Shown here one piece after another: positions 43,684 to 52,215 of a stretch of DNA of 64,000 nucleotides. Source of the DNA: Hoylesella buccalis ATCC 35310 (lineage in GTDB: Bacteria; Bacteroidota; Bacteroidia; Bacteroidales; Bacteroidaceae); the NCBI RefSeq assembly GCF_025151385.1, contig NZ_CP102287.1, positions 372,001-436,000 on the forward strand. Direction: 5' to 3'. A model generated the notes under the pieces. The model had not been told where the DNA came from, ran no database searches, and was given only the letters and a program-made list of their open reading frames with translations. Position numbers and translations under genes: made by a program. The number at the start of each line of letters is the position of its first letter. Position 1 is the first letter of the stretch.

Positions 43684-43947
43684 CTATGCTATTGGTGCTC
43701 AAAGTCTATGCTATTGGTGCTCAAAGTCTATGCTATTGGTGCTCAAAGTCTATGCTATTGGTGCTCAAAGTCTAAGCTATTGGTGCTCAAAGTCTAAGTT
43801 ATTAACACACCATGTCTAAGCTATTAACACGCAAAGTCTAAGTTATTAACACGCAAAGTCAATGCTATTAGTGCTCAATGTCAATGCTATAAAAGCTCAA
43901 ACTCATTGACTTTGGTAAGCAAAGTCAATGAGTTTGAAGTCTCTTTT
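43684..43947. repeat. 22-bp-period intergenic array, locus 3 (12 units)
   Basis: Twelve units start at 43684 and every 22 bp to 43926 with no phase slip. The first four are identical (CTATGCTATTGG, TGCTC, AAAGT). The middle ones drift (CTAAGTTATTAACAC), and the last two return to CATTGACTTTG and CAATGAGTTTG. The end is a perfect 16-bp inverted repeat, CAAACTCATTGACTTT (43899-43914) and AAAGTCAATGAGTTTG (43921-43936) around GGTAAGC (spacer 6-7 nt). No spacers, no cas genes, no coding frame (22 is not a multiple of 3). It sits between the ATP synthase terminator and tRNA-Ser. Confidence 0.92.
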
Positions 43948-43949
43948 GT

Positions 43950-44040
43950 TGGCGGAAGATGAGGGATTCAAACCCCCGATACCCAAAAAGGGTATACCGG
44001 ATTTCGAGTCCAGCGCATTCGGTCACTCTGCCAATCTTCC
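43950..44040 (-). tRNA. tRNA-Ser(CGA)
   Basis: 91 nt with a long variable arm (TATACCC-TTTTT-GGGTATC), as in type II tRNAs. 5' acceptor GGAAGAT pairs with ATCTTCC, discriminator G, encoded CCA. Anticodon stem CTGGA/TCCGG encloses loop CTCGAAA, anticodon CGA, reading UCG codons. Confidence 0.96.
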
Positions 44041-44052
44041 TAAATGAGTGTG

Positions 44053-44083
44053 CAAATGTAATAATAATTTGGCAATGCCCAAA
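44053..44083 (-). promoter_or_regulatory. Promoter of tRNA-Ser(CGA)
   Basis: Minus strand: TTTG (44080-44083) and TACATTTG (44053-44060), 19 bp apart, the ideal Bacteroidota spacing. IS30 copy 2 is inserted 32 bp upstream of the -33 box, so the core promoter is intact. Confidence 0.75.
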
Positions 44084-44115
44084 ATTTTTTAACCATTTAA
44101 TATGCTTAGCGCATC

Positions 44116-45262
44116 TGTAGAGTCAACCAGCAAGTGCAAAATTACAAAACGTGTTTGAAGAATTCTCGTTTTGGTGTAGAAAAGTTTAATTTTTCTCTCG
44201 GTCTTTCGTTCAATTTCTTTTGTATCGACATAATTCTCTTGTCTGTGTAATGTTCAAACGAATCCTTTTTCGGTATATATTGTCTGATCAGCTTATTTGT
44301 ATTCTCAATAGCTCCCTTCTGCCATGAGCAATATGGATCAGCGAAGTACACGGGCACGCCTAAGAACTTGGTAATGTCCTTATGTGCCGCAAATTCAGGC
44401 CCGTTGTCTGTTGTAATGGTCTTCAGACAATCCTTGTATGGCAGCAGCAGTTTCCTGACCACCTTTGCCAGGGGCTTTGACTGCTTCCCGAATGGCAGTT
44501 TCTGCATGAGCAGCATATTGGTGGACTTCTCCACCAGCGTGAGTATGGCGTGCTGGGCAGGGTCTACGATCAAGTCCATCTCAAAATCCCCGAATCTCTT
44601 CCCGTCAACTTCCTTGCTTCTTTCATGGATGCTCACCCTGTCCTTGATTGGAAGATGTCTGCCCTTGGGACGATGCCTGTATTTCATCTTATGCCTTGTG
44701 TGCCTGGCAAGTTCCCCTGTCGTGTCATTGTGGATGATGTTATAGATGGACTGGTGGGACACCTTTATCCCCTCGTTCTTGCGCAGATAACCAGATATTT
44801 GTCTTGGAGACCACTGGTCATTGATGATATATTCCTTGATTCTCCAGACCAATTCGTCGGAGAGTTTGGAGTTCTTTACCGTTCTATTTCTGCGCTGCAT
44901 AGCCATGTCGTGCGCCTTTGTCCAGATATACTTTCCTGATGGCGTGCTGTTGTTCTTTAGCTCACGACTGATCGTAGCTTCACTCGTACCCACAATGAGG
45001 GCAATTTCTTTTCTCTTTATTTTCTTTTGGAGTAAGGCGAAAATTTGCGACCTTTGCTCCGAGGTTAATTGATGATACATATACAATACAAAGTTAATTA
45101 ATCTTTGGGAGACTGCGGTCTCCCTTTTGCTTTTTTTGTATTGCTGATTGTGCTCTTCGGGGGCTTCGCGCCCCCGGCCGCATGGCAACCTCCGCGGTGT
45201 TTTTCATGTTTTTTGTACAATCCAAACACCAACAATTTTTGCACTTCGATTTTGAATCTTTA
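44116..45262 (-). mobile_element. IS30-family element, copy 2
   Basis: Same 1147-bp sequence as 7911-9057, offset by exactly 36205, same orientation. No clean target duplication: ATC lies left and GCA right; a GCAT is present on both sides but offset by one base on the left. This contrasts with the GCG duplication of copy 1 and may reflect recombination or a variable end. Confidence 0.88.
44142..45080 (-). CDS. IS30-family transposase (copy 2)
   Basis: 312 residues, identical to the protein at 7937-8875, with the same ATG choice (MYHQLTSEQR) and intact DDE residues (FEMDLIV, TTDNGPEF, AIENTNKLIRQY). The complete identity of the two copies indicates recent transposition in this lineage. Neighbouring genes: tRNA-Ser downstream and a small secreted-protein gene beyond the right end. 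Confidence 0.93.
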   Translation of the reverse strand: MYHQLTSEQRSQIFALLQKKIKRKEIALIVGTSEATISRELKNNSTPSGKYIWTKAHDMAMQRRNRTVKNSKLSDELVWRIKEYIINDQWSPRQISGYLRKNEGIKVSHQSIYNIIHNDTTGELARHTRHKMKYRHRPKGRHLPIKDRVSIHERSKEVDGKRFGDFEMDLIVDPAQHAILTLVEKSTNMLLMQKLPFGKQSKPLAKVVRKLLLPYKDCLKTITTDNGPEFAAHKDITKFLGVPVYFADPYCSWQKGAIENTNKLIRQYIPKKDSFEHYTDKRIMSIQKKLNERPREKLNFSTPKREFFKHVL

Positions 45263-45374
45263 GCATGTGCTCCAACTGGAATGGGTAAGATGAAGCCATG
45301 TGTTTATTCAACAGTTATATGGTAGCTTTGCACCACGCTTTCATTGAACACAAAAAATAGAACAAATGCATGAA

Positions 45375-45848
45375 TTAGAATGGACCGTAAGTCAATTCAG
45401 CATTCCATACACCTTGTCTTTTGGCTGTCGAGATGGTAAACAAGTGCCCTATGCCTTTTGGTGATAAACCGCCTTTATAGAAATATGAGCCATCTTCATA
45501 ATCTTCTGATAGAGGATGTTTTTTACCCAGCTCTTTAGACAACGCTTCTACTTTTTTATCGGCACCTATTTTATTTTTGGCTCTCATGAAAAAGCGAGCT
45601 TCATTTAATTTATCATTCTTGAACTTGAAGATGACTAAGTCAAATTTAAAATTATGATAGGTCATATTCTTGAATTCAATAGCTTGTTGGTCAATGGTTG
45701 TAGGTTCACCAAACTCGGCCTTAATGTCCGTCAGCGCTTGTTGGTATTCTGAACCGATACTGACAGTTGCCACTTTTGCACCATTGTCAGCTTGTGTATT
45801 CATGAAAAAGAAACAACTAAGGATGAGAATAAATAATCTTGATAACAT
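45375..45848 (-). CDS. Small secreted protein, function unknown
   Basis: 157 residues. Signal peptide 1-20 (LFILILSCFFFMNTQA). The mature part contains KAEFGEPTTIDQQAIEFKN, FKFDLVIFKFKNDKLNEARFF and KGIGHLFTISTAK, an alternating beta pattern reminiscent of small periplasmic proteins that monitor residue-by-residue change in paralogous Bacteroidota families, but I cannot assign a family. It lies downstream of ppdK on the same strand with a gap of 82 bp and could be co-transcribed. No membrane segment apart from the signal. Confidence 0.6.
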   Translation of the reverse strand: MLSRLFILILSCFFFMNTQADNGAKVATVSIGSEYQQALTDIKAEFGEPTTIDQQAIEFKNMTYHNFKFDLVIFKFKNDKLNEARFFMRAKNKIGADKKVEALSKELGKKHPLSEDYEDGSYFYKGGLSPKGIGHLFTISTAKRQGVWNAELTYGPF

Positions 45849-45930
45849 GTCGATTTTAAGTTAAGACCAGGTAGCCTGTGTTGATACACGCAACTACCTG
45901 ACCTATTGCTGTTGATAAATGTGAAAAGTC

Positions 45931-48651
45931 TTATCCCTCGACTGCTGCCTGAGCCGCTGCTAAGCGGGCGATAGGAACTCTGAACGGTGAACAACTAACG
46001 TAGTTAAGACCTACCCTATGACAGAATTTCACGGAAGTAGGCTCACCACCATGCTCACCACAAATGCCACATGTAAGATTCTTACGAGTGGAACGACCTT
46101 TTTCTACGGCCATTTTAATAAGCTGTCCTACGCCATCTTGGTCTAATACTTGGAACGGATCTACCTTTAATATTTTCTGCTCCAAATAAACAGGCAAGAA
46201 ACCTGCGATATCATCACGGCTATACCCATACGTCATTTGAGTAAGGTCATTCGTTCCAAAGCTAAAGTACTCAGCGCGTTCAGCAATCAAGTCGGCTGTA
46301 AGAGCAGCTCGAGGAATTTCAATCATTGTTCCTACATGGAAAGGTATTTCAATTCCCTCTTCTTCAAACAGTTGTTTTGCCGTGTCTCTAATTACTTTTT
46401 CTTGCACATCAAACTCTTTCACGATACCAATCAGTGGCACCATAATCTCGGGACGTGGGTCGTATCCTTCCTTCTTCAATTGAATAGCGGCACCCAAGAT
46501 GGCTTTTGTCTGCATGGCAGTAATCTCTGGATAGGTGTTGCCCAGACGACAGCCACGATGGCCTAACATGGGGTTAGCCTCACTTAAACTGTTTACTCGT
46601 TTTTGAATTTGGTGCACACTGACACCCATATCCTTGGCCATGATTTCTTGTCCAGCCAAATCATGAGGAACAAATTCGTGTAGCGGTGGATCCAGCAATC
46701 GGATGTTAACGGGATATCCGTCCATCGCTTTCAATATGCCATAGAAGTCTTGTTTCTGATAGGGTAGGAGCTTCTCGAGAGTTTTCTCACGGCCGTCTTG
46801 GGTTTCAGCCAAGATCATTTCTCGCATGGCCTTGATCTTTTCATTCTCAAAGAACATGTGTTCTGTGCGACAAAGGCCAATGCCAACTGCACCAAAATTA
46901 CGTGCAACTTCAGCGTCATGCGGTGTGTCTGCATTGGTACGTACCACCAACTTGGTATATTTGTCGCAAAGCTTCATAAGCTCTGCAAAGTCACCAGTAA
47001 CTTCAGCCGGGCGTGTTTCAACCTCGCCTTGGTATATTTCGCCTGTTGAGCCATTGATAGATATATAGTCGCCCTCATGGAGAACGATGCCGTCTATCTC
47101 TACTATGCGCTCTTTATAGTTCACATTGATGGCTCCTGCGCCCGATACACAGCATTTGCCCATACCTCTGGCAACAACGGCAGCATGTGATGTCATACCT
47201 CCACGAGCTGTCAGGATGCCTTCTGCAGCAGACATGCCAGCCAGGTCTTCCGGAGATGTTTCCATACGTACCATGACAACTTGATGTCCAGCCTCGTGCC
47301 ATTTAACAGCATCGTCTGCAAAAAATACGATTTGTCCGCTTGCAGCACCTGGTGAAGCGGGTAATCCTCTGGTGAGAACTTTGGCTGTGCCGAGTGCAAG
47401 CTTATCAAATACTGGGTGCAATAGTTCATCCAGCTTATTGGGTTCGCAGCGTTTTAGTGCTGTCTTTTCGTCAATTTCTCCTTCATGCAGCAAATCCATG
47501 GCAATCTTAACCATAGCGGTACCTGTGCGTTTTCCATTTCTGGTCTGTAAAAACCACAGTTTGCCTTCTTGTACAGTGAACTCCATGTCCTGCATGTCAT
47601 GGTAATGCTTCTCCAGCTTGTCTTGAATATTGTTCAGCTGCTCGTAGATTTCCGGCATGGTTTCTTCCATGGAAGGATATTGGGATTTGCGTATTTCTTC
47701 GCTAATATTCTGCTGCTTGGCCCATCTCATACTTCCTTCTTTGGTGATTTGTTGCGGCGTTCTGATGCCCGCAACAACGTCTTCACCTTGCGCATTGACC
47801 AAATATTCTCCATTGAAACGGTTCTCACCAGTTGCTGCGTCGCGGGAGAAGCATACGCCAGTGGCAGAGGTATTACCCATGTTACCAAACACCATGGCCA
47901 TGACAGAAACGGCTGTACCCCATTCTGCGGGTATGCCTTCCATCTTGCGGTACAAGATAGCTCTCTCGTTCATCCAGCTGTCAAACACCGAACAAATGGC
48001 TCCCCAGAGTTGATCCATGGGATCGGTAGGGAAGTCTTTTCCTGTTTGTTTCTTGATGGCATCCTTAAATCTAACAACCAATGTCTTGAGGTCATCAACG
48101 GTCATTTCATTGTCAAGCTTCACTCCACGTTTGGCCTTGACATCCATGATGATTGCTTCAAATGGATCGATATCTTCTTTGTTCGCTGGTTTCATTCCGA
48201 GAACTACATCACCGTACATTTGTACAAAACGGCGGTAGCTGTCATAAGCAAAACGTTCATTTCCAGTTTTCTTCACCAAGCCTTCCACCACATTGTCATT
48301 CAGTCCTAGGTTCAAGATGGTATCCATCATGCCTGGCATGGAAGCGCGAGCTCCTGAACGTACGGATAGCAGCAACGGATTGGATGCATCACCGAACTTT
48401 GAGTTCATCAAAGTCTCAATGTGCTTGACTGCACGTTCAACGTCACCCTTTAAAAGTTCAACAACCTCATCTCTTCCTTTGTCAAAATATTCATTACAAA
48501 CATCTGTCGTAATGGTAAAACCAGGAGGAACTGGAACGCCTATTAAATTCATTTCCGCAAGGTTAGCACCCTTGCCACCAAGCAGATTTCTCATATCTGC
48601 TTTACCTTCAGCTTTTCCATTGCCGAAGGTATAAACTCTTTTTACATCCAT
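45931..48651 (-). CDS. ppdK: Pyruvate, phosphate dikinase
   Basis: 906 residues. Interconverts PEP, AMP and PPi with pyruvate, ATP and Pi, letting anaerobes run glycolysis with PPi. N-terminal nucleotide-binding part begins with KRVYTFGNGKAEGKADM, LLGGKGANLAEM and carries VRSGARASMPGMMDTILNLG. Phospho-histidine H489 in GGMTSHAAVVARGMGKCC. C-terminal PEP domain with GIGLCRTEHMFF, MLGHRGCRLG, MIEIPRAAL, FSFGTNDLTQMTYGYSRDD and catalytic C864 in CGEHGGEP. Complete. The minus-strand TATTTTTG at 48693-48700 lies 41 bp upstream of the start. Confidence 0.97.
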   Translation of the reverse strand: MDVKRVYTFGNGKAEGKADMRNLLGGKGANLAEMNLIGVPVPPGFTITTDVCNEYFDKGRDEVVELLKGDVERAVKHIETLMNSKFGDASNPLLLSVRSGARASMPGMMDTILNLGLNDNVVEGLVKKTGNERFAYDSYRRFVQMYGDVVLGMKPANKEDIDPFEAIIMDVKAKRGVKLDNEMTVDDLKTLVVRFKDAIKKQTGKDFPTDPMDQLWGAICSVFDSWMNERAILYRKMEGIPAEWGTAVSVMAMVFGNMGNTSATGVCFSRDAATGENRFNGEYLVNAQGEDVVAGIRTPQQITKEGSMRWAKQQNISEEIRKSQYPSMEETMPEIYEQLNNIQDKLEKHYHDMQDMEFTVQEGKLWFLQTRNGKRTGTAMVKIAMDLLHEGEIDEKTALKRCEPNKLDELLHPVFDKLALGTAKVLTRGLPASPGAASGQIVFFADDAVKWHEAGHQVVMVRMETSPEDLAGMSAAEGILTARGGMTSHAAVVARGMGKCCVSGAGAINVNYKERIVEIDGIVLHEGDYISINGSTGEIYQGEVETRPAEVTGDFAELMKLCDKYTKLVVRTNADTPHDAEVARNFGAVGIGLCRTEHMFFENEKIKAMREMILAETQDGREKTLEKLLPYQKQDFYGILKAMDGYPVNIRLLDPPLHEFVPHDLAGQEIMAKDMGVSVHQIQKRVNSLSEANPMLGHRGCRLGNTYPEITAMQTKAILGAAIQLKKEGYDPRPEIMVPLIGIVKEFDVQEKVIRDTAKQLFEEEGIEIPFHVGTMIEIPRAALTADLIAERAEYFSFGTNDLTQMTYGYSRDDIAGFLPVYLEQKILKVDPFQVLDQDGVGQLIKMAVEKGRSTRKNLTCGICGEHGGEPTSVKFCHRVGLNYVSCSPFRVPIARLAAAQAAVEG

Positions 48652-48692
48652 ACCTTAAAGTATTCTCTTAATTTATTTATTTTATGCTTTTG

Positions 48693-48700
48693 CAAAAATA
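48693..48700 (-). promoter_or_regulatory. -7 element of ppdK
   Basis: Minus strand reads TATTTTTG, matching TAnnTTTG. A palindrome TGCAATGTATACATTGCA lies upstream at about 48741-48758 and could be an operator. Confidence 0.5.
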
Positions 48701-48916
48701 ACAATATTTTATAATCTTACAAAATATTTATACAGAAAAGTGCAATGTATACATTGCATTTATAAGGATTAAAAAATATAGGAACTCGTGTACTCATGCA
48801 GCCTCATATAATATCGAGGCAATTGATGAAATGCCAGAAGATTATAAATATACGATTCGTAGGGTCTGCTCTTCAGTCAGTTAAACCGAGCTCGCGTGGA
48901 ATTACAAATGGCCAGC

Positions 48917-49399
48917 TTATTTTCCATTTAATTGAATAAATAACTCTTTACAAGCGATTTCTATCAAGTCAAGCGCATATTTAAAATCTTCATCTCCTCC
49001 ATAATATGGGTCTGGTACCACATCAACGTTCGGCTTGTCTTTTAGGTAACTTGCCAGCATTTCTACCTTCTGGCCATCTTCTTCGGTAGCTGCCATAGCG
49101 GTAATCATGCGTTTGTTTTCTTGATCCATGACATAGATATGGTCAAATTTCGCAAAATCATCCGCATTGAACTGGCGAGCACGGCTATCAAACCGATATC
49201 CTCTTTGTGCACCATGTTTTCTCATTCTATGGTCGGGTAGTTGTCCGATGTGCCAATCTCCAATGCCTGCTGAGTCGATGACGAATTCATTTTCCATGCC
49301 AGCAGCCTTGACAATGGATTTCATTACGCCCTCTGCCGCCGGACTTCTGCAAATGTTTCCTAAACACACGAATAACAATCTCTTTTTTGTCTTACTCAT
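48917..49399 (-). CDS. Low-molecular-weight protein-tyrosine phosphatase
   Basis: 160 residues from MSKTKKRLLFVCLGNICRSP; the frame extends further upstream but that part lies inside rmuC. The P-loop CLGNICRS has nucleophile C12 and R18. The general acid is D in VVPDPYYGGDEDF. Length and motifs are those of cytosolic LMW-PTPs, which dephosphorylate tyrosine on proteins such as BY-kinases; no BY-kinase is in the window. The start overlaps the end of rmuC by 8 bp, so the two are translated together. Confidence 0.92.
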   Translation of the reverse strand: MSKTKKRLLFVCLGNICRSPAAEGVMKSIVKAAGMENEFVIDSAGIGDWHIGQLPDHRMRKHGAQRGYRFDSRARQFNADDFAKFDHIYVMDQENKRMITAMAATEEDGQKVEMLASYLKDKPNVDVVPDPYYGGDEDFKYALDLIEIACKELFIQLNGK

Positions 49400-50774
49400 T
49401 TTCGCTTTCTTCTGTGATGTCCAATACGTCAGGTTGGGCCATGGGAATCTGTTGGTTAGCACTTTCTTTTACGCCTAATTCTTTCAGTTCGTTGGCCTTC
49501 TGTACAATACTTTGCCGCCCCGTATAAGCCTTGTTGTAAGCTTCCCCATAGTCTTTATGAAGCATGTCAATGTCTTTGCCAATCTTGTCAAATCGTTTTA
49601 TGAATTCGCCTACACGTTTCAATAATTCTTCAGCCAAGGCGAAAACCTTCTTTTGGTTTTCTGTTTGTGCGTATTGTCTCCAAGCTATCTGAATCATACG
49701 CAATATGGCCATTAAGTTTTGTTGGCTGGTGATGAACACCTGTTTGTCGAAAGCCTCACTCCATATCTTTGGATCCGTGTCTAAAGCCAGCTGCAAAGCT
49801 CCTTCGTTTGGAACGAACATGATGACGAAATCAATGGCTTTTCGTGGCGAATGTACATATTTGCTATAGTCTTTCTTGGCGAGATTGGTGGCTTGTGTGC
49901 GTATACTGCTCACCAAATCGGCTGCAAACTTTTTCTTGAGCGCTTCTTCTTCGGTGTTAACATATTGATAATAGGCATCAATTGACATCTTGGCATCAAT
50001 GATGACGTCTTCATTGTTTGGGTAATGTAGAATGACATCAGGAATCATCCGCCTTCCTGTATCATCATTTTTAATCACATTTCCCTTTTCATCTGTTAAT
50101 GTGTGCTGGATGTCATAATCAATGCCGACCTTGTAACCTTGACTTTCCAGAATGTCTGTCAGCATGCGTTCACCCCAATTGCCTTGTGCCTTGTTCCCAC
50201 CTCTAATTACATTGGTCAGTCGGGTTGCGGTGGATTCAATCTTCTGTGTCTGTAAACTCATCTCTCTGAGTTGTTGTGATAGCGAGGCAGTATTCTTAGA
50301 TGTTTCTGTATTTGTGTGCTGAATGGCTTGTTGCAATTGCTCGATGTTCATCTTAAGCGGTTTTGTTAGATGTTCCATCGATTCGTTGTTGGTTGTCTTC
50401 AGCCTTTCCGACGTCTGTTCTAAGATGCGTGTTGCCAAATTTGAGAATTGCTCTTGAACGGTCTTCAGTTGTTGTTCAAATTGTTCGCGGCGCATTTCTG
50501 TCTCTTTCGAATGCGATGCTTGTTCTGATTCCAGCTGCGTAGTTACTCGCTCCAGTTCAAGTTTGATAGTTATCAACTGTTGCTGTTGTTCTGCTTGCTC
50601 ACGCTGAAGTCGGTCACGTTCTGCTTGCAACTGTGTGCCAAGTTCTTGTTCGTGCGCCAATTGTTGATTAGACAAAACGTTCTTGGTCTCCAGCTTTTTC
50701 AGCTTTCCATTTAAAAAGAAAAAAACGATGATTGCTCCAATGACGAGCCCTATGGCTAAGTATATGAATTCCAT
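49392..50774 (-). CDS. rmuC: DNA recombination protein RmuC
   Basis: 460 residues. Membrane anchor 2-22 (FIYLAIGLVIGAIIVFFFL), a glutamine-rich coiled coil at about 30-190, then the RmuC nuclease-like domain: GGNKAQGNWGERMLTDILESQG, PDVILHYPNNEDVIIDAKMS, VIMFVPNEGALQLAL and WRQYAQTENQKKVFALAEELLKRV. It limits DNA inversions at short repeats in E. coli. TATCTTTG at 50779-50786 ends four bases before the ATG, implying a leaderless mRNA and fixing the start. It is followed by the LMW phosphatase with an 8-bp overlap. Confidence 0.92.
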   Translation of the reverse strand: MEFIYLAIGLVIGAIIVFFFLNGKLKKLETKNVLSNQQLAHEQELGTQLQAERDRLQREQAEQQQQLITIKLELERVTTQLESEQASHSKETEMRREQFEQQLKTVQEQFSNLATRILEQTSERLKTTNNESMEHLTKPLKMNIEQLQQAIQHTNTETSKNTASLSQQLREMSLQTQKIESTATRLTNVIRGGNKAQGNWGERMLTDILESQGYKVGIDYDIQHTLTDEKGNVIKNDDTGRRMIPDVILHYPNNEDVIIDAKMSIDAYYQYVNTEEEALKKKFAADLVSSIRTQATNLAKKDYSKYVHSPRKAIDFVIMFVPNEGALQLALDTDPKIWSEAFDKQVFITSQQNLMAILRMIQIAWRQYAQTENQKKVFALAEELLKRVGEFIKRFDKIGKDIDMLHKDYGEAYNKAYTGRQSIVQKANELKELGVKESANQQIPMAQPDVLDITEESENE

Positions 50775-50778
50775 ATTG

Positions 50779-50786
50779 CAAAGATA
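50779..50786 (-). promoter_or_regulatory. -7 element of rmuC, leaderless arrangement
   Basis: Minus strand reads TATCTTTG-CAAT-ATG, four bases between box and start codon. Confidence 0.6.
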
Positions 50787-50823
50787 ATTGATTTGATATG
50801 CATCTCAAAGCGTTGACGACATT

Positions 50824-52122
50824 TTATTTTTGTACCCAATTCAGATGCATTCTTCGATACAACAACCATTGTATGCCACCTCTCAAGCCTAAATAGACGA
50901 TGAAAGCCAACCACAGCGCGTGATTTCCCAAGTAGCTTTGTAGGGTAAGGTACAGCACGAAGAAGACAAGAGCTGATACCACTGAAGATACCAGCATGCC
51001 CCTTGTGGCCGTGAGTCCAATAAATATACCGTCATAAACAAAGGCCGATACGCTGACAATAGGAATCATCACAGCCCACCAGAAATATGCTTCGGCAGAT
51101 TGAACGACAACAGCTTCGTTGGTCAACAGCATCAGAAAGCCATTGCCTCCAACTGCGTAGACCAGCGTGAACACCACGGCCATGATGGCTCCCCATGCGA
51201 ACAAGCTACGATAGACCCTGTCAAAGGCCAGCTTATTCGCTGCACTATAATACTTCCCGCTAAGGGCTTCTCCGGCGTAAGCAAATCCATCCATAACGTA
51301 AGAGAAGAGGGTGAACAAAGTCATCAAGAGCGTATTGACAGATAGGATGATGGCTCCTTGCCTCGATCCGGCTGAAATGAAAAAGAAATTGACACCAACC
51401 AAGAAAAGCGTTCGTATGAAAATGTCCCCGTTGACGGCAAAGAATCGAACCATCGTACTTCGCTTAAACAAGTCATCTTTCCAATTATATTCAGCCAATC
51501 TGCCATAATATCGCTTCCAGCAGTACAAGGCAAGAAGGAAACCGGTCCACTGTGCCGTCAAAGTTCCCAACGCAACACCTTGGATTTTCATGCCAAATCC
51601 AAATACAAAACTAACGCTTGCAACGATATTCACGATGTTTTGAAAGATGGAGACCAACATCGGAATTCGCGTATTTTGCATACCTATAAACCATCCTGTC
51701 AGTCCGTATAAGCCCAACATGGCTGGTGCGCCCCAAATGCAAATGGAAAAATAAATTGCTGCCTGTTCCGCAATTTGTTCGGTGGGCTGCATGATGGTCA
51801 GCGCCATCCAACGAATTGGAAGTTGGAAGACGATGAAAATCGCAGCAATCGCCGTACTGATAGTCAGCGAACGAACCAACAATCTCATGGCTTCGGTCAA
51901 ATCACGTCTTCCTAATGCCTGAGATGTCATGCCGCTGGTACCCATCCGCAAGAAACCAAAGAGCCAGTACAGCACATTGAAAATCATGGTGCCAATGGCG
52001 ATGGCTCCAATATAAATCACATCACCCATGTGCCCGACAATGGTTAGGTCGATGATACCTAATAGGGGAACAGTGATATTTGAGATGATGGATGGCAACG
52101 CCAACTTAAATACTTGCTTCAT
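50824..52122 (-). CDS. MATE family efflux transporter (DinF-like)
   Basis: 432 residues, 12 membrane helices in two similar halves. The N-terminal LALPSIISNITVPLLGIIDL, IVGHMGDVIYIGAIAIGTM and GFLRMGTSGMTSQALGRRD are typical of the DinF branch of MATE exporters; the second half begins near IRTLFLVGVNFFFISAGSRQG. Probable role: Na+- or H+-driven export of organic cations or other small molecules; the substrate cannot be read. Single gene between rmuC and relA on the same strand. Confidence 0.88.
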   Translation of the reverse strand: MKQVFKLALPSIISNITVPLLGIIDLTIVGHMGDVIYIGAIAIGTMIFNVLYWLFGFLRMGTSGMTSQALGRRDLTEAMRLLVRSLTISTAIAAIFIVFQLPIRWMALTIMQPTEQIAEQAAIYFSICIWGAPAMLGLYGLTGWFIGMQNTRIPMLVSIFQNIVNIVASVSFVFGFGMKIQGVALGTLTAQWTGFLLALYCWKRYYGRLAEYNWKDDLFKRSTMVRFFAVNGDIFIRTLFLVGVNFFFISAGSRQGAIILSVNTLLMTLFTLFSYVMDGFAYAGEALSGKYYSAANKLAFDRVYRSLFAWGAIMAVVFTLVYAVGGNGFLMLLTNEAVVVQSAEAYFWWAVMIPIVSVSAFVYDGIFIGLTATRGMLVSSVVSALVFFVLYLTLQSYLGNHALWLAFIVYLGLRGGIQWLLYRRMHLNWVQK

Positions 52123-52215
52123 AATTGCTGCCTAAGACAATGCAAAATATACTGATTTTTATCATGATACTTGGCTGGAGTCTGCATGAAAAGAGAGGGC
52201 GAAAAGATTCTTTAT

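Noticed and set aside
43416..43797. Two ORFs ending in SLCYWCSKSMLLVLKV-type repeats
   Set aside because: They run out of atpG in wrong frames into the 22-bp array; the peptide repeat is a by-product of three 22-bp units making 66 bp.
43684..43947. CRISPR array
   Set aside because: Units abut with no unique spacers, unit length is 22 bp in total, units drift in sequence, and there are no cas genes in the window.
45323..45330. Plus-strand TAGCTTTG promoter-like box right of IS30 copy 2
   Set aside because: No plus-strand gene follows; the next genes are on the minus strand.
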